Source of the DNA: Hoeflea ulvae
GTDB lineage: Bacteria; Pseudomonadota; Alphaproteobacteria; Rhizobiales; Rhizobiaceae
Assembly (NCBI RefSeq): GCF_026619435.1
Contig: NZ_JAOVZQ010000001.1
Span: 4,595,501-4,659,500, forward strand
Direction: 5' to 3'
Length of the DNA stretch: 64,000 nucleotides
Numbering within the stretch: position 1 is the stretch's first letter; each line of letters opens with the position of its first letter. This document shows, one piece after another, positions 27,169-36,198 of the stretch. The translations under genes were made by a program, and so were the position numbers. The notes below the pieces were generated by a model. It made no database searches, was not told the origin of the DNA, and saw only the letters and a program-made list of their open reading frames with translations.

Positions 27169-28452
27169 TCATTCCGGAACGCGGAACCGGCGATCGATAT
27201 CGCCTTCCCGTCCGGGGAGATGAAGCCGCATCGGCGAGCGCTCACGGCGGGCGATGACCTTGCCTCTTGCGATGACCAGCAGCCGGGTCGCCCGCAGCCG
27301 GATCGCCTCGATCGGATTGCCGGCATCCAGCACGACCAGGTCGGCGCGCTTGCCGACCTCCAGCCCATAGTCCTCGAGCCCCATGATCGCGGCACTTTGC
27401 GTGGTCACCATCTCGTAGCAGCGGCGCATGTCGGCCGGGCTTGTCATCTGCGCCACATGCAGGCCCATGAAGGCAACATCGAGCATGTCGGCGGTGCCCA
27501 GCGAATACCACGGGTCAAGCACGCAGTCCTGGCCGAAGCCGACGCGGATACCATGCTTGAGCATTTCCGGCACCCGGGTCATGCCGCGGCGCTTCGGATA
27601 GGTGTCGTGCCGGCCCTGCAGCGTGATGTTGATCAGCGGATTGGGGATCGCCGCCACCTCCGCTTCCGCAATCAGCGGCAGCAGCTTGGAGACGTAATAA
27701 TTGTCCATCGAATGCATCGAGGTCAGATGCGATCCCGCCACCCGGCCCTGTAGCCCGAGCCGTTGCGTCTCATAGGCCAGTTGCTCGATATGCCGCGACA
27801 GCGGATCATCGGTCTCGTCGCAGTGCATGTCGACCATCAGCCCGCGCTGGGCCGCGATCTCGCAGAGCTCGGTGACCGAGGCACGGCCGTCGGCCATGGT
27901 GCGTTCGAAATGCGGGATGCCGCCAACCACGTCGACCCCGAGATCCAGTGCCCGGATGGTATTTTCGCGCGCCGTTGGCGAGCGGTAGAGCCCGTCCTGC
28001 GGGAACGCCACCAGTTGCAGGTCGATATAGTGGGAAATCTCCTGCTTGACCTCAAGCAGCGCCTCGACGGCGAGCAACCGGTCGTCGCAGACATCGACAT
28101 GAGTGCGGATCGCCAGCAACCCCATTGACGCGGCCCAGTCACAATAGGTAAGCGCCCGTTCCTTCACCGCCTCATGGGTCAGAAGCGGCTTGAGTTCGCC
28201 CCACAGCCCGATCCCTTCCAGCAACGTTCCTGATGCATTGATCCGTGGAAGTCCGTAGGACAGCGTTGCATCCATGTGAAAATGCGGATCGACGAAAGGC
28301 GGCGACACCAGATTGCCGAAGATGTCGATGATCTCGCCGGCTTCCGCCTCAATCGCCGGAGCAATGGCCGCGATGCGCCCGTCTCGGATGGCGATGTCGG
28401 CGCTGGTGCCGTCGGGCAGAACCCCGCCCTTGAGCAAAGTGTCAAAACTCAT
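27169..28452 (-). CDS. codA: Cytosine deaminase (amidohydrolase superfamily)
   Basis: A 427-residue CodA-like metal-dependent deaminase converting cytosine to uracil. Metal ligands and active-site residues are seen in DPHFHMD (His57, His59), in HCDETDDPLSRH, which matches the CodA Glu/His site, in GSHLTSMHS, and in GFGQDCVLDPWY. NPLINITLQGRHDTYPKRRG is nearly the CodA consensus. Related isocytosine or creatinine-type deaminases are possible. It overlaps the stop of the upstream permease gene by four bases, so the transporter likely imports its substrate or a nucleoside precursor. Confidence 0.9.
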   Translation of the reverse strand: MSFDTLLKGGVLPDGTSADIAIRDGRIAAIAPAIEAEAGEIIDIFGNLVSPPFVDPHFHMDATLSYGLPRINASGTLLEGIGLWGELKPLLTHEAVKERALTYCDWAASMGLLAIRTHVDVCDDRLLAVEALLEVKQEISHYIDLQLVAFPQDGLYRSPTARENTIRALDLGVDVVGGIPHFERTMADGRASVTELCEIAAQRGLMVDMHCDETDDPLSRHIEQLAYETQRLGLQGRVAGSHLTSMHSMDNYYVSKLLPLIAEAEVAAIPNPLINITLQGRHDTYPKRRGMTRVPEMLKHGIRVGFGQDCVLDPWYSLGTADMLDVAFMGLHVAQMTSPADMRRCYEMVTTQSAAIMGLEDYGLEVGKRADLVVLDAGNPIEAIRLRATRLLVIARGKVIARRERSPMRLHLPGREGDIDRRFRVPE

Positions 28453-29393
28453 CTCTCGCCTTTCTGATAGGGAATCATCAGTGCCTTGGGATAGGTCGCG
28501 CGGCGGGCCACGACGACCAGCGCCACAATCGACAGCACATAGGGCATCATCAGGAAAATCTGATAGGGAATCACCCCGCCGGTGATCTGCTGCAGCCGCA
28601 CCTGATAGGCATCGAAGGCCGCAAACAGGATCGCGCCGATCAGCGCCTTGCCGGGCCGCCAGGAGCCGAACACCACCAGCGCGATGGCGATCCAGCCGCG
28701 GCCGTTGATCATTTCGAAGAAGAATGAATTGAACGCTGACATGGTCAGGAACGCGCCGCCGATCGCCATCAGTGCGGAACCGGCCATCACCGCACCGACG
28801 CGCACCGCGGTCACCGAAATGCCCTGCGCCTCCACCGCCGCCGGATTTTCACCCACCGCCCGCACCGCCACGCCGACCGGTGTGCGGTACAGCACAAAGG
28901 CGACAAGCGCGACGCTGAGATAGGCGAGATAGGTCAGAGGCGTCTGATTGAACAAGGCGGGGCCTAGCACCGGAATGTCCGACAGCACCGGCACCGCAAA
29001 AGGCTGGAACGGCTCGATCTTCGGCGGCGACGAGACTTCCGGCAACAGGATCCGGTAGGTGAAATAGGTAAGACTCGAGGCCAGCAGCGTGATCCCGATG
29101 CCGGTGACATGCTGCGACAGCCCCAGCGGCACGGTGAGAAAGCCGTGCAACAGCCCGAACATCGCCCCGGTCAGAGCCGCGACCAGCACCCCGGTCCACA
29201 GATCCCCGCCCATATAGACGGTGAACCAGCCCGAAAACGCGCCGGCCACCATGATGCCTTCGATGCCGAGATTGAGCACCCCGGCCCGCTCGCAGATCAG
29301 CTCGCCCATGGTGGCAAAGATCAGTGGCGAGGCGATGCGGATGGCGGCAACCCAGAAGCTGGCGGTGAACAGGATCTCGAAAGCTTCCATCAT
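28449..29393 (-). CDS. BMP-type ABC transporter permease 2
   Basis: The second membrane subunit of a nucleoside/nucleobase ABC importer of the BMP (NupOPQ, RbsC-like) class, with about eight to ten helices. ERAGVLNLGIEGIMVAGA near the N-terminus and AVGENPAAVEAQGI are hallmarks of the group. The start is at 29393 or at the next codon 29390 (ATGATG), with GGAGG upstream; the open frame continues 5' into the palindromic repeats and is not real there. It is coupled to codA by an ATGA overlap. Confidence 0.9.
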   Translation of the reverse strand: MMEAFEILFTASFWVAAIRIASPLIFATMGELICERAGVLNLGIEGIMVAGAFSGWFTVYMGGDLWTGVLVAALTGAMFGLLHGFLTVPLGLSQHVTGIGITLLASSLTYFTYRILLPEVSSPPKIEPFQPFAVPVLSDIPVLGPALFNQTPLTYLAYLSVALVAFVLYRTPVGVAVRAVGENPAAVEAQGISVTAVRVGAVMAGSALMAIGGAFLTMSAFNSFFFEMINGRGWIAIALVVFGSWRPGKALIGAILFAAFDAYQVRLQQITGGVIPYQIFLMMPYVLSIVALVVVARRATYPKALMIPYQKGER

Positions 29394-29420
29394 GGCCGGC
29401 CTCCATAACCTGGGAGGGCT

Positions 29421-29468
29421 ACCCCCCTCTGTCGGCGATGCCGACATCTCCCCCGCAAGGGGGAGATT
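29421..29468 (+). repeat. Palindromic intergenic element, copy A
   Basis: The element holds two hairpins: GTCGGC-GAT-GCCGAC (29431-29445) and ATCTCCCCC-GCAA-GGGGGAGAT (29446-29467). It resembles the RIME-like palindromic elements scattered between genes of rhizobial genomes. Copy B lies 83 bases away in the opposite orientation. Confidence 0.75.
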
Positions 29469-29551
29469 GGAAGCATGCTGACATGCCGCTCTTGTGCTCA
29501 AACCCTGCACCAGCGGTGGCCATTGGGCTGAGCGTAAATTGGCAATCGCCA

Positions 29552-29598
29552 AATCTCCCCCTTGCGGGGGAGATGTCACCAAAGGTGACAGAGGGGGT
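29552..29598 (-). repeat. Palindromic intergenic element, copy B (inverted)
   Basis: The reverse complement matches copy A almost throughout, except in the small hairpin, which is GTCACC-AAA-GGTGAC (29575-29589). The two stems differ in paired positions that still pair, so the hairpin structure is conserved while its sequence is not. Together the copies form a long inverted repeat between the two permease genes. Confidence 0.75.
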
Positions 29599-29625
29599 GC
29601 GCTACTGACAATCGATATCTCACAT

Positions 29626-30675
29626 TCACCTCCAGCGCACGCGGTAGCGCATCAGCATGATCGCCGCGACCATGGTCAGCAGCGAAGTCGCGACCATGAC
29701 CTGAGCGATGTAGCTGGGCACATTGGCGCTGCGGCTCATTGCGTCGGCGCCGACGAATATCCCGGCCACGAAGATCGCCGCGGCAATCACCCCGAGCGGG
29801 TTGAGCATCGCCAGCATCGCCACCACGATGCCGGTGTAGCCGTAGCCCGGTGACAGATCGAGCGTCAGATTGCCCTTGAGGCCGGCGACTTCGGAGAAGC
29901 CTGCCAGTGCCGCAAGTCCGCCCGACAGAAGCGCTGTCTTGGCAATCACCCGGTTGACCGGGATGCCGGCAAACCGCGCCGCTTCGACATTGTGCCCAAC
30001 GGCGCGCATCTCGTAGCCAAGCGTGGTTTTCTTGATGATCACCCAGACCACGATGGCCGAAACGATGGCCAGCACAAAGCCGAAATGCAGCCGCTTGCCC
30101 TGGATCAGCCGCGGCAGTTGCGCTTCCGCAATCACCCGTTTCGACTGCGGCCAGCCGAGCCCCATCGGGTCCTTGAGTGGCCCCTCGAGCAGCATCGACA
30201 CGAACAGCAGCACGATGAAATTCAAAAGCAGCGTGGTCACCACCTCGTCGACGCCGAAGCGGGTCTTGAGAATGGCAGGTCCGAGCAGGGTCAGGGCGCC
30301 GGTCAGCATGACGGCAACCATGATCAGCGGAATCAGCCCCGCTGAAGGAATTGTCACTGCACCGGTGCCAAGCACCACGGTCATCACCGCGCCGAGATAG
30401 AGCTGCGCCTCCGCCCCGATGTTCCACAGCCGCGCCCGGAAGGCGACAGCCACCGCCAGCCCGGTGAAGATCAGCGGCGTGGCGCGGGTCAGGGTTTCCA
30501 AGAGCGCAAACTGCGATCCGGCCGCACCCTTGGCCACCAGCCAGAACACCGTCAGCGGCGATGCGCCGGCGATCATCACCAGCACCGAGGAAAACAGCAC
30601 CGTCGCCAGGATCGCGCTGGCCGGCCATAAAATAGTGGCGCCAAGCGACGTCGAAACTCTCGGCTCAAGCCGCAT
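29626..30675 (-). CDS. BMP-type ABC transporter permease 1
   Basis: The first membrane subunit of the nucleoside/nucleobase importer, about 349 residues and hydrophobic throughout. Family features are NIGAEAQLYLGAV, RFGVDEVVTTLLLNFI and EMRAVGHNVEAARFAGI. The start at 30675 (MRLEPRVSTS) overlaps the end of the ATPase gene by 11 bases and has GGGGG-type purines just upstream. The gap to the second permease (29394-29625) contains the two palindromic elements, which may tune relative expression. Confidence 0.9.
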   Translation of the reverse strand: MRLEPRVSTSLGATILWPASAILATVLFSSVLVMIAGASPLTVFWLVAKGAAGSQFALLETLTRATPLIFTGLAVAVAFRARLWNIGAEAQLYLGAVMTVVLGTGAVTIPSAGLIPLIMVAVMLTGALTLLGPAILKTRFGVDEVVTTLLLNFIVLLFVSMLLEGPLKDPMGLGWPQSKRVIAEAQLPRLIQGKRLHFGFVLAIVSAIVVWVIIKKTTLGYEMRAVGHNVEAARFAGIPVNRVIAKTALLSGGLAALAGFSEVAGLKGNLTLDLSPGYGYTGIVVAMLAMLNPLGVIAAAIFVAGIFVGADAMSRSANVPSYIAQVMVATSLLTMVAAIMLMRYRVRWR

Positions 30676-32215
30676 GATGCGCCCCCTCGTCCAGGCCATG
30701 CCCCGCCATCAGTTCTCCAAGCTCCATGACGCTGAGTTCACCCCGCAAGGAAGGTTTGGACAATTGTCCGCGGTGGATCACGACAATCCGGTCGGACAGC
30801 GTCTGGATTTCATCGAGATCCTCGGAAATCAGCAGCACCGCAGCACCTCTGTCACGCGCTTCGATCAGCCGCGCATGCACATAGGCCACTGCCCCGACAT
30901 CCAGGCCGCGGGTCGGCTGGCTGGCCAGAATGATGTCAGGATCGCCATCCAGCGCCCGGCCTAAGATGAGCTTTTGCATATTGCCACCCGACAACAGCCG
31001 CACCCGCGCTTCCGGTGACGGGCATTTGACGTCATAGGCTTTGATGATGTCGCTGGCGAAAGAGGCTGCCGCCTTCCAGTCCAGAAAGCCGAACTTGGAA
31101 AACCGCGGACTGCGATAGGCTTCCGAGATCACGTTCTCGGCCACGCTCATGTCGCCGATCATGCCGGTCGCATGCCGGTCCTCGGGAATGCGGCCAAGTC
31201 CGCGATCAAGGGCTGCGCGCGGCGACCACTGAGTGGCTTTCTCACCATGCACAATGATATCGCCGTCGCGGGCCTCCAGCGTGCCGGCGATCAGCGCCGC
31301 AAGTGCGGCCTGGCCATTGCCGGAGATCCCGGCAAGTCCGGTGATCTCGCCGCCGGGCAATTGCATCGAGACCTGCCTGAGCGCCGCTCCGCCCAGCGTT
31401 GGCGTGGAGACACCCTTGAGTTCGAAAAGACAGGCGCCGGGCATCGAAGGCCCGATCTCGTTGACCGGCAATTGCCCGCCAACCATCAGCTCCGCCAGTT
31501 CCCGCCGTGTCGCGTCCGCGGTCCTGCGTTCGCCCGCAAGCTTGCCGCCACGCAACACCACCACGCGGTCGGAGACCGACTGAACTTCACCCAACTTGTG
31601 CGAGATGAAGATCACTGACAGCCCCGCCGCCACCAGCTTCTTCAGCGTGGCAAACAGCGCTTCGGTCTCCATCGGCGTCAGCACCGCCGTCGGCTCGTCC
31701 AGAATGAGAATGCGCGCCTCGCGGTAGAGCGCCTTGAGGATTTCGACCCGCTGCCTTTCGCCGACCGAAAGCTCTGAGATCATCCGGTCCGGATCGACCT
31801 CAAGACCATAATCGGTGGCAAGCGTCCGGATCCTGGCGCGCGCCCGCGCCTTGCCGAGATTGAACGACCACAATGGCTGTGTTCCGAGCACGATGTTTTC
31901 CAGCACCGTCATCTGGTCGGCAAGGGTGAAATGCTGATGCACCATGCCGATGCCAGCAGCCAGCGCGGCATTCGGATCACCCGGAGGCAGAGCCTTGCCA
32001 AAAACCTCGATACTGCCCTCGTCGGCGGTGTAATGGCCGAACAGGATGTTCATCAGCGTGGTCTTGCCGGCGCCGTTTTCGCCAAGCAGCGCCACCACCT
32101 CGCCGCGCTTCAGCGACAGCGAGATGGCGTCATTGGCGATCAGCGCGCCAAAGCGTTTGGTGATGCCCGCAAGGCGGAGAACAGGCTCCGCCTCCGGGCG
32201 TTCGCTCGGGTCCAT
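30665..32215 (-). CDS. BMP-type ABC transporter ATPase, duplicated nucleotide-binding domains
   Basis: A 516-residue ATPase with two fused ABC domains like RbsA. The first half has Walker A GENGAGKTTLMN, signature LSVGERQRVEI and Walker B ILILDEPTAVLTP. The second half has a weak Walker A (GISGNGQAALAAL) and the signature LLSGGNMQKLILGR. This asymmetry is normal in the family. It powers import of nucleosides or nucleobases. The start overlaps the binding-protein stop (TGATG). Confidence 0.94.
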   Translation of the reverse strand: MDPSERPEAEPVLRLAGITKRFGALIANDAISLSLKRGEVVALLGENGAGKTTLMNILFGHYTADEGSIEVFGKALPPGDPNAALAAGIGMVHQHFTLADQMTVLENIVLGTQPLWSFNLGKARARARIRTLATDYGLEVDPDRMISELSVGERQRVEILKALYREARILILDEPTAVLTPMETEALFATLKKLVAAGLSVIFISHKLGEVQSVSDRVVVLRGGKLAGERRTADATRRELAELMVGGQLPVNEIGPSMPGACLFELKGVSTPTLGGAALRQVSMQLPGGEITGLAGISGNGQAALAALIAGTLEARDGDIIVHGEKATQWSPRAALDRGLGRIPEDRHATGMIGDMSVAENVISEAYRSPRFSKFGFLDWKAAASFASDIIKAYDVKCPSPEARVRLLSGGNMQKLILGRALDGDPDIILASQPTRGLDVGAVAYVHARLIEARDRGAAVLLISEDLDEIQTLSDRIVVIHRGQLSKPSLRGELSVMELGELMAGHGLDEGAHHAA

Positions 32216-33252
32216 CAGTTGGACTTGGGCTCTTCGTCGTTGACCTCGACCACGAAATCGCCAGCCTTGATTGCGGCTTCCCGCTCCATCACCAGCTTCA
32301 TCGCCTCTTCGGGAACCTTGCCCTCGAACGTGCCAAGCGGAGCCAGCGAATTGCCGCCTTCTTTCATGTAGGAAAAGAGCCCGTAATTGTCAGCCTTGAA
32401 GGTGCCTGCCTTGACCATCTCGATGGCGTGATCGAGCGTCGGCTCGAAATGCCAAAGTGCCGAAGCCACCACGGTGTCGGGATAATCAGACTGGGTGTCG
32501 ATCACATTGCCGATCGCCAGCACGCCCTTTTCCTTGGCCGCATCGGAGACGCCAAACCGCTCCGCGTACAAAATATCGGCGCCGCCATCAATCTGGGCGA
32601 AAGCGGTTTCCTTGGCCTTGGGCGGATCGAACCAGGAGCCGATGAAGGCCACCTGGAACTTCGCGTCAGGTGCGGTTTCCTTCACCCCGGCCATGAAGGC
32701 ATGCATCAGCCGGTTGACTTCCGGAATCGGGAAACCACCGACCATGCCGATATTCTTGGTCTTGGTCATCGCGCCGGCAATGATGCCGGACAGGTAGGAC
32801 GAATCCTGAATGTAGTTGTCGAACACGGCAAAATTCGGCGCGTCATCCTTGGGCAGGAAGCTCGATCCCATCAGATAGGCGGTCTCGGGATAGTCCGCTG
32901 CCACCTGGCGCGCCGCGTCCTCGACCGCGAAGACCTCGCCGATGATCAGGTCATGGCCGGCCTCGGAATATTCGCGCATGACGCGCTCATAGTCGTTGTT
33001 GGAGGTGTTCTCCGAAAACACATATTCGATATCGCCGCGCGCAACGGCGGCATTGGCGGCCTTGTGAATGCGGCTCACCCATTGCTGCTCGACCGGCACG
33101 GTGTAGATCGCCGCCACTTTCAGCGGTCCTTCGGCGCGGGCCCTGGTGAGAAAACCGGGCATCAGCAAGGCTGCGGCAGTGGCCGCCGTACCGGCAAGCA
33201 CCTGTCTCCGGCTAAGCAAATTTGGGCGAACTGAGGAAGTCACTTTGGTCAT
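32215..33252 (-). CDS. BMP-family substrate-binding protein
   Basis: A 345-residue PnrA/BMP-type periplasmic receptor. It starts with a twin-arginine-like signal (LSRRQVLAGTAATAAALLM), so export through Tat is likely. Family traits include the aromatic-rich NYIQDSSYLSGIIAG and the SWFDPPKAKE stretch. Ligands of the family are purine or pyrimidine nucleosides; with codA in the operon a pyrimidine base or nucleoside is the best guess. AGGAG precedes the start. It is the first gene of a five-gene operon ending with codA. Confidence 0.92.
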   Translation of the reverse strand: MTKVTSSVRPNLLSRRQVLAGTAATAAALLMPGFLTRARAEGPLKVAAIYTVPVEQQWVSRIHKAANAAVARGDIEYVFSENTSNNDYERVMREYSEAGHDLIIGEVFAVEDAARQVAADYPETAYLMGSSFLPKDDAPNFAVFDNYIQDSSYLSGIIAGAMTKTKNIGMVGGFPIPEVNRLMHAFMAGVKETAPDAKFQVAFIGSWFDPPKAKETAFAQIDGGADILYAERFGVSDAAKEKGVLAIGNVIDTQSDYPDTVVASALWHFEPTLDHAIEMVKAGTFKADNYGLFSYMKEGGNSLAPLGTFEGKVPEEAMKLVMEREAAIKAGDFVVEVNDEEPKSN

Positions 33253-33492
33253 GGCTAACGCTCCTGTTGGAAAAATTATGAACTGATCCCGATATTATTT
33301 TTACCAAAAGATAAAACGCGCGCCCGGCCTTGGCAACTGCTCATGCAGCCCTGTGCACAATCGCCGGGCCCAGCAAAGAAACAGCCATGCCAAAATCGCC
33401 ACATCCACCAGACCAGCGGCAAAATGGGGTTGCACATCAGCCGCATTCCGGCACAACAGACCAGTAGACAGCACAGGAAGGATGAGGCCCGA

Positions 33493-34653
33493 ATGTCCGA
33501 TACCGCGCACCATAATCTGCTGGCGCTCAATTGCGGCTCGTCCTCGATCAAGTTCGCGCTGTTTGACACAAAATTCGTGCGCAGCTTTTCCGGACTGGTC
33601 GAAGCGATCGGTCACGGCCAGACGCCACAGCTGAAAACTTCCGACGGCGAGGCCCGTCAATTCGGCGGGTCGGATCAGGGACACGCCGATGTCCTGCCGA
33701 AGCTGATCCGCGACATCATTCTTCCCCGCGCCGGCGTGATCTCGGGCGTCGGCCACCGGGTCGTTCACGGCGGCGAACGCTTTGTCGCGCCGGTCCTTGT
33801 CGACGCTTCCGCACGCGCCGGAATTGCTGAGCTGACGCCGCTGGCGCCCGGACATCAGCCGCACAATCTGGCAGGCATCGACGCCGCCACGCTGGCCCTG
33901 CCCGGCACGCCCCAGATCGCCTGTTTCGACACCGCCTTCCATGCCGGGGTGCCGACCGTGCGCCGCGAGATGCCCCTGCCGCGCAGCTATGCCCGCGAGG
34001 GGCTGATCCGTTACGGCTTTCACGGCATTTCCTATGAACACATCGCGGCCCGGCTGCCGGATCTGGGCGTTTCCGGCAGCCGGGTGATCGCCTGCCATCT
34101 CGGCAATGGCTGCTCGGTCTGCGGCCTCATGGACGGAACGAGTGCCTGGACATCGATGGGCTACACCCCGCTCGACGGACTGATGATGGGGCAGCGTCCG
34201 GGACGGCTTGATCCCGGCGCGGTGCTCTGGCTGGTGGACCACCATGATGGCGACATCGCCGCCGTCAACAAGCTCCTCTATCACCAGAGCGGCCTCTCGG
34301 GCGTTTCCGGCCTGTCGGGCGACATGCGCACATTGCTGGCCAGTGACCTACCCGATGCCGCTTTTGCCATCGAGATGTATGTCGACCGGCTGGTGCAGGA
34401 AATCGGCGCGGCGGCGGCGAGCCTTGGCGGTGTCGATGCGCTGGTCTTCTCCGGCGGTGTCGGCGAGAACGCGGCACCGATCCGCTCCATGACCATGCAG
34501 AAGCTGGACTGGCTCGGGTTCAGGCTTGATGCCACCGCAAATGCGGCCGGCGCAGAACGCTTGACGACGGCCGACAGTGCCCGGCACGCCTATATCGTTG
34601 AAGCCGACGAGGAAGCTGTCATCGCACGCGCCGTCGCCCGCCTGATCGGCTGA
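33493..34653 (+). CDS. ackA: Acetate kinase
   Basis: A 386-residue acetate/propionate kinase that interconverts acetate plus ATP with acetyl phosphate plus ADP. Visible signatures are LALNCGSSSIKFALF at the N-terminus, FDTAFH, RYGFHGISYE, HLGNGCSVCGLMDG (slightly changed from the usual NGASI) and FSGGVGEN. The start at 33493 is preceded by AGGA and begins at the conserved region; the open frame extends 5' without similarity. No phosphotransacetylase or phosphoketolase gene is adjacent in the window. Confidence 0.94.
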   Translation: MSDTAHHNLLALNCGSSSIKFALFDTKFVRSFSGLVEAIGHGQTPQLKTSDGEARQFGGSDQGHADVLPKLIRDIILPRAGVISGVGHRVVHGGERFVAPVLVDASARAGIAELTPLAPGHQPHNLAGIDAATLALPGTPQIACFDTAFHAGVPTVRREMPLPRSYAREGLIRYGFHGISYEHIAARLPDLGVSGSRVIACHLGNGCSVCGLMDGTSAWTSMGYTPLDGLMMGQRPGRLDPGAVLWLVDHHDGDIAAVNKLLYHQSGLSGVSGLSGDMRTLLASDLPDAAFAIEMYVDRLVQEIGAAAASLGGVDALVFSGGVGENAAPIRSMTMQKLDWLGFRLDATANAAGAERLTTADSARHAYIVEADEEAVIARAVARLIG

Positions 34654-34660
34654 TCGCTGA

Positions 34661-35059
34661 TTATTGCCAGTTGCCGGCCAGGGCTTTGAGCAGATCCGAG
34701 CGGCTGATCTGGCCGACCAGGCGGCCTTCCGACATCACCGGAAAGCGCCGGAACGAACTTGCCAGAAACGCTTCCGCCGCCTCGACAAGATCAAGCTCCG
34801 CATCAAGCGTCTGAACATTGACGGACATGTATTTGGCGACCGTATCGCCCCATTCCCGGTAGTAGCTGGCATGCAATGCTGCCTTGAGGCAGTCCTTCTG
34901 CGACAGCATGCCGACCAGGTTCCCGGCCGCATCCAGCACCGGCGCGCCGGAAATGTGATTGTCGATCAGCAGGTGCATGGCGCGGTTGATTTCCATGTCG
35001 GGCGTCAAGGTGACCAGTTCACGGCTCATATAGGTCCGGATCTGCGGCCGCGCACTCAT
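34661..35059 (-). CDS. CBS-domain protein at the end of the nqr operon
   Basis: A 132-residue protein made of two CBS repeats: MSRELVTLTPDMEINRAM with HISGAPVLDAAGNLVGML, and YMSVNVQTLDAELDLVEA with RRFPVMSEGRLVGQIS. CBS pairs bind adenosine nucleotides and usually act as energy or redox sensors. Its start overlaps the nqrM stop (ATGA), so it is translationally coupled to the Na+-NQR genes. A role in regulating or sensing the respiratory complex is inferred from position only. Confidence 0.85.
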   Translation of the reverse strand: MSARPQIRTYMSRELVTLTPDMEINRAMHLLIDNHISGAPVLDAAGNLVGMLSQKDCLKAALHASYYREWGDTVAKYMSVNVQTLDAELDLVEAAEAFLASSFRRFPVMSEGRLVGQISRSDLLKALAGNWQ

Positions 35060-35217
35060 GATTTACCGCCCTTGCGGCAGCCGCTGCAGGACAAACCGGT
35101 GGCGCAGGCCAGTCCGCCACAGGAGCCCTTCAGCGGCGCCCGTCCGAAAATCACCCCCAGCGCCAGTCCGAGCACCGACAGCAGCATCAGTCCAAATGCG
35201 AGCAGAAATGTCTCCAT
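35056..35217 (-). CDS. nqrM: NqrM-like Na+-NQR maturation protein
   Basis: A 53-residue protein with one N-terminal membrane helix (residues about 3-24) and then four cysteines in SCGGLACATGLSCSGC (Cys33, 38, 44, 47). This is the arrangement of NqrM (DUF539), which is needed to place iron in the NqrD/NqrE site of Na+-NQR. It lies directly after apbE and overlaps the CBS gene by four bases. A GTG lies just before the ATG at 35217, and AGGAA lies upstream. Confidence 0.85.
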   Translation of the reverse strand: METFLLAFGLMLLSVLGLALGVIFGRAPLKGSCGGLACATGLSCSGCRKGGKS

Positions 35218-35229
35218 CACCTGTTCCTC

Positions 35230-36195
35230 CTATGCGCTGACGTGGTCGGCAAAACTGCCGGTCATGATCTCATGGCTGCCGCCCTCATCGAGCCGCACAA
35301 ACAGGGCCGCAATCGAATGGGTCTCGGCAAAGGCCGCACCTCGGTCCATGCCCATCACCATCAGTGCTGTAGCCAGGCCGTCGGCGCGCATGGCGCTCTC
35401 TGCCAGCACCGACACCGACGCCGGCATTGCATCCACCGGGCGGCTGGTGCGCGGGTCAATCAGGTGGCTGATGCCGCCCTGCCCCAGCCTGACATTCTGC
35501 CGGCCCGTGCCGGATGTCGCCAGCGCCAGCAGACCCGGTGCAACAATATGCGCCATGACACCGGGCGCAGCATCGGGCCGTTCGATGCCGACCTGCCAGG
35601 GCCTTCCCTCCGGATGACGCCCCAGCGTGCGCACCTCGCCGCCAAGCTCGACCAGCGCTGTGTCCACGCCAACCGAGGGCAAGCCGTCGATGATCCGGTC
35701 CAGCGCATAGCCCTTGGCAATGCCGCACAGATCCAGCGTCAGACCCGGCGCCGCCTTGCACAACGCCCCGGCAGAGACCGACAGATCTTCCGGACGCGCC
35801 TGTGCGCCGTGGATGGGTCCGAAACCGAAACGATTGACCAGCGGACCGATGGTCGGATCAAAAGCGCCTTGCGTAAACTGCGACATCTGCAGCGCATGCT
35901 CAGCGACAGTGGCAAGCGGAGCGGAACAGTTTTGCCAATCCAGCGTATCGGTGCGATTGAAAACAGCCAGTTCAGACTGGGCGAGATAGGGCGACATCGC
36001 CTGATTGATTTCGGCGACAACCGAAGCCACCAACTGGCGCACCGCATCTGACCTGCCTGCGTCCGGCAAGCCCGCGCGCCATGTGCTGCCGAAGGCCGCG
36101 CCGTCAATGGCAATGGTGCCGGCCATGGCCGGGCCGATCCCGCAGGCCAGAGCGCCCGCGGTCGAAACCAGAAAATTGCGTCGCGTCATCTTCAT
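35230..36195 (-). CDS. apbE: FAD:protein FMN transferase
   Basis: A 321-residue ApbE with a Tat-like N-terminal signal (MTRRNFLVSTAGALACG), so it acts in the periplasm. Family motifs are FDPTIGPLVNRFGFG, DLCGIAKGYALDRI, ELGGEVRTLG and HLIDPRTSRPV. It transfers FMN from FAD to a threonine in the SGAT-type motif of Na+-NQR subunits. In this cluster only NqrC shows that motif clearly. It sits between nqrF and nqrM in the operon. Confidence 0.93.
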   Translation of the reverse strand: MKMTRRNFLVSTAGALACGIGPAMAGTIAIDGAAFGSTWRAGLPDAGRSDAVRQLVASVVAEINQAMSPYLAQSELAVFNRTDTLDWQNCSAPLATVAEHALQMSQFTQGAFDPTIGPLVNRFGFGPIHGAQARPEDLSVSAGALCKAAPGLTLDLCGIAKGYALDRIIDGLPSVGVDTALVELGGEVRTLGRHPEGRPWQVGIERPDAAPGVMAHIVAPGLLALATSGTGRQNVRLGQGGISHLIDPRTSRPVDAMPASVSVLAESAMRADGLATALMVMGMDRGAAFAETHSIAALFVRLDEGGSHEIMTGSFADHVSA

Positions 36196-36198
36196 GGG

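Noticed and set aside
29421..29598. The inverted repeat as ends of an insertion sequence
   Set aside because: The 83 bases between the copies hold no transposase and no target duplication is seen; the copies are hairpin elements.
33301..34284. Minus-strand open frame of 327 codons opposite ackA
   Set aside because: Acetate kinase signatures on the plus strand account for this stretch.
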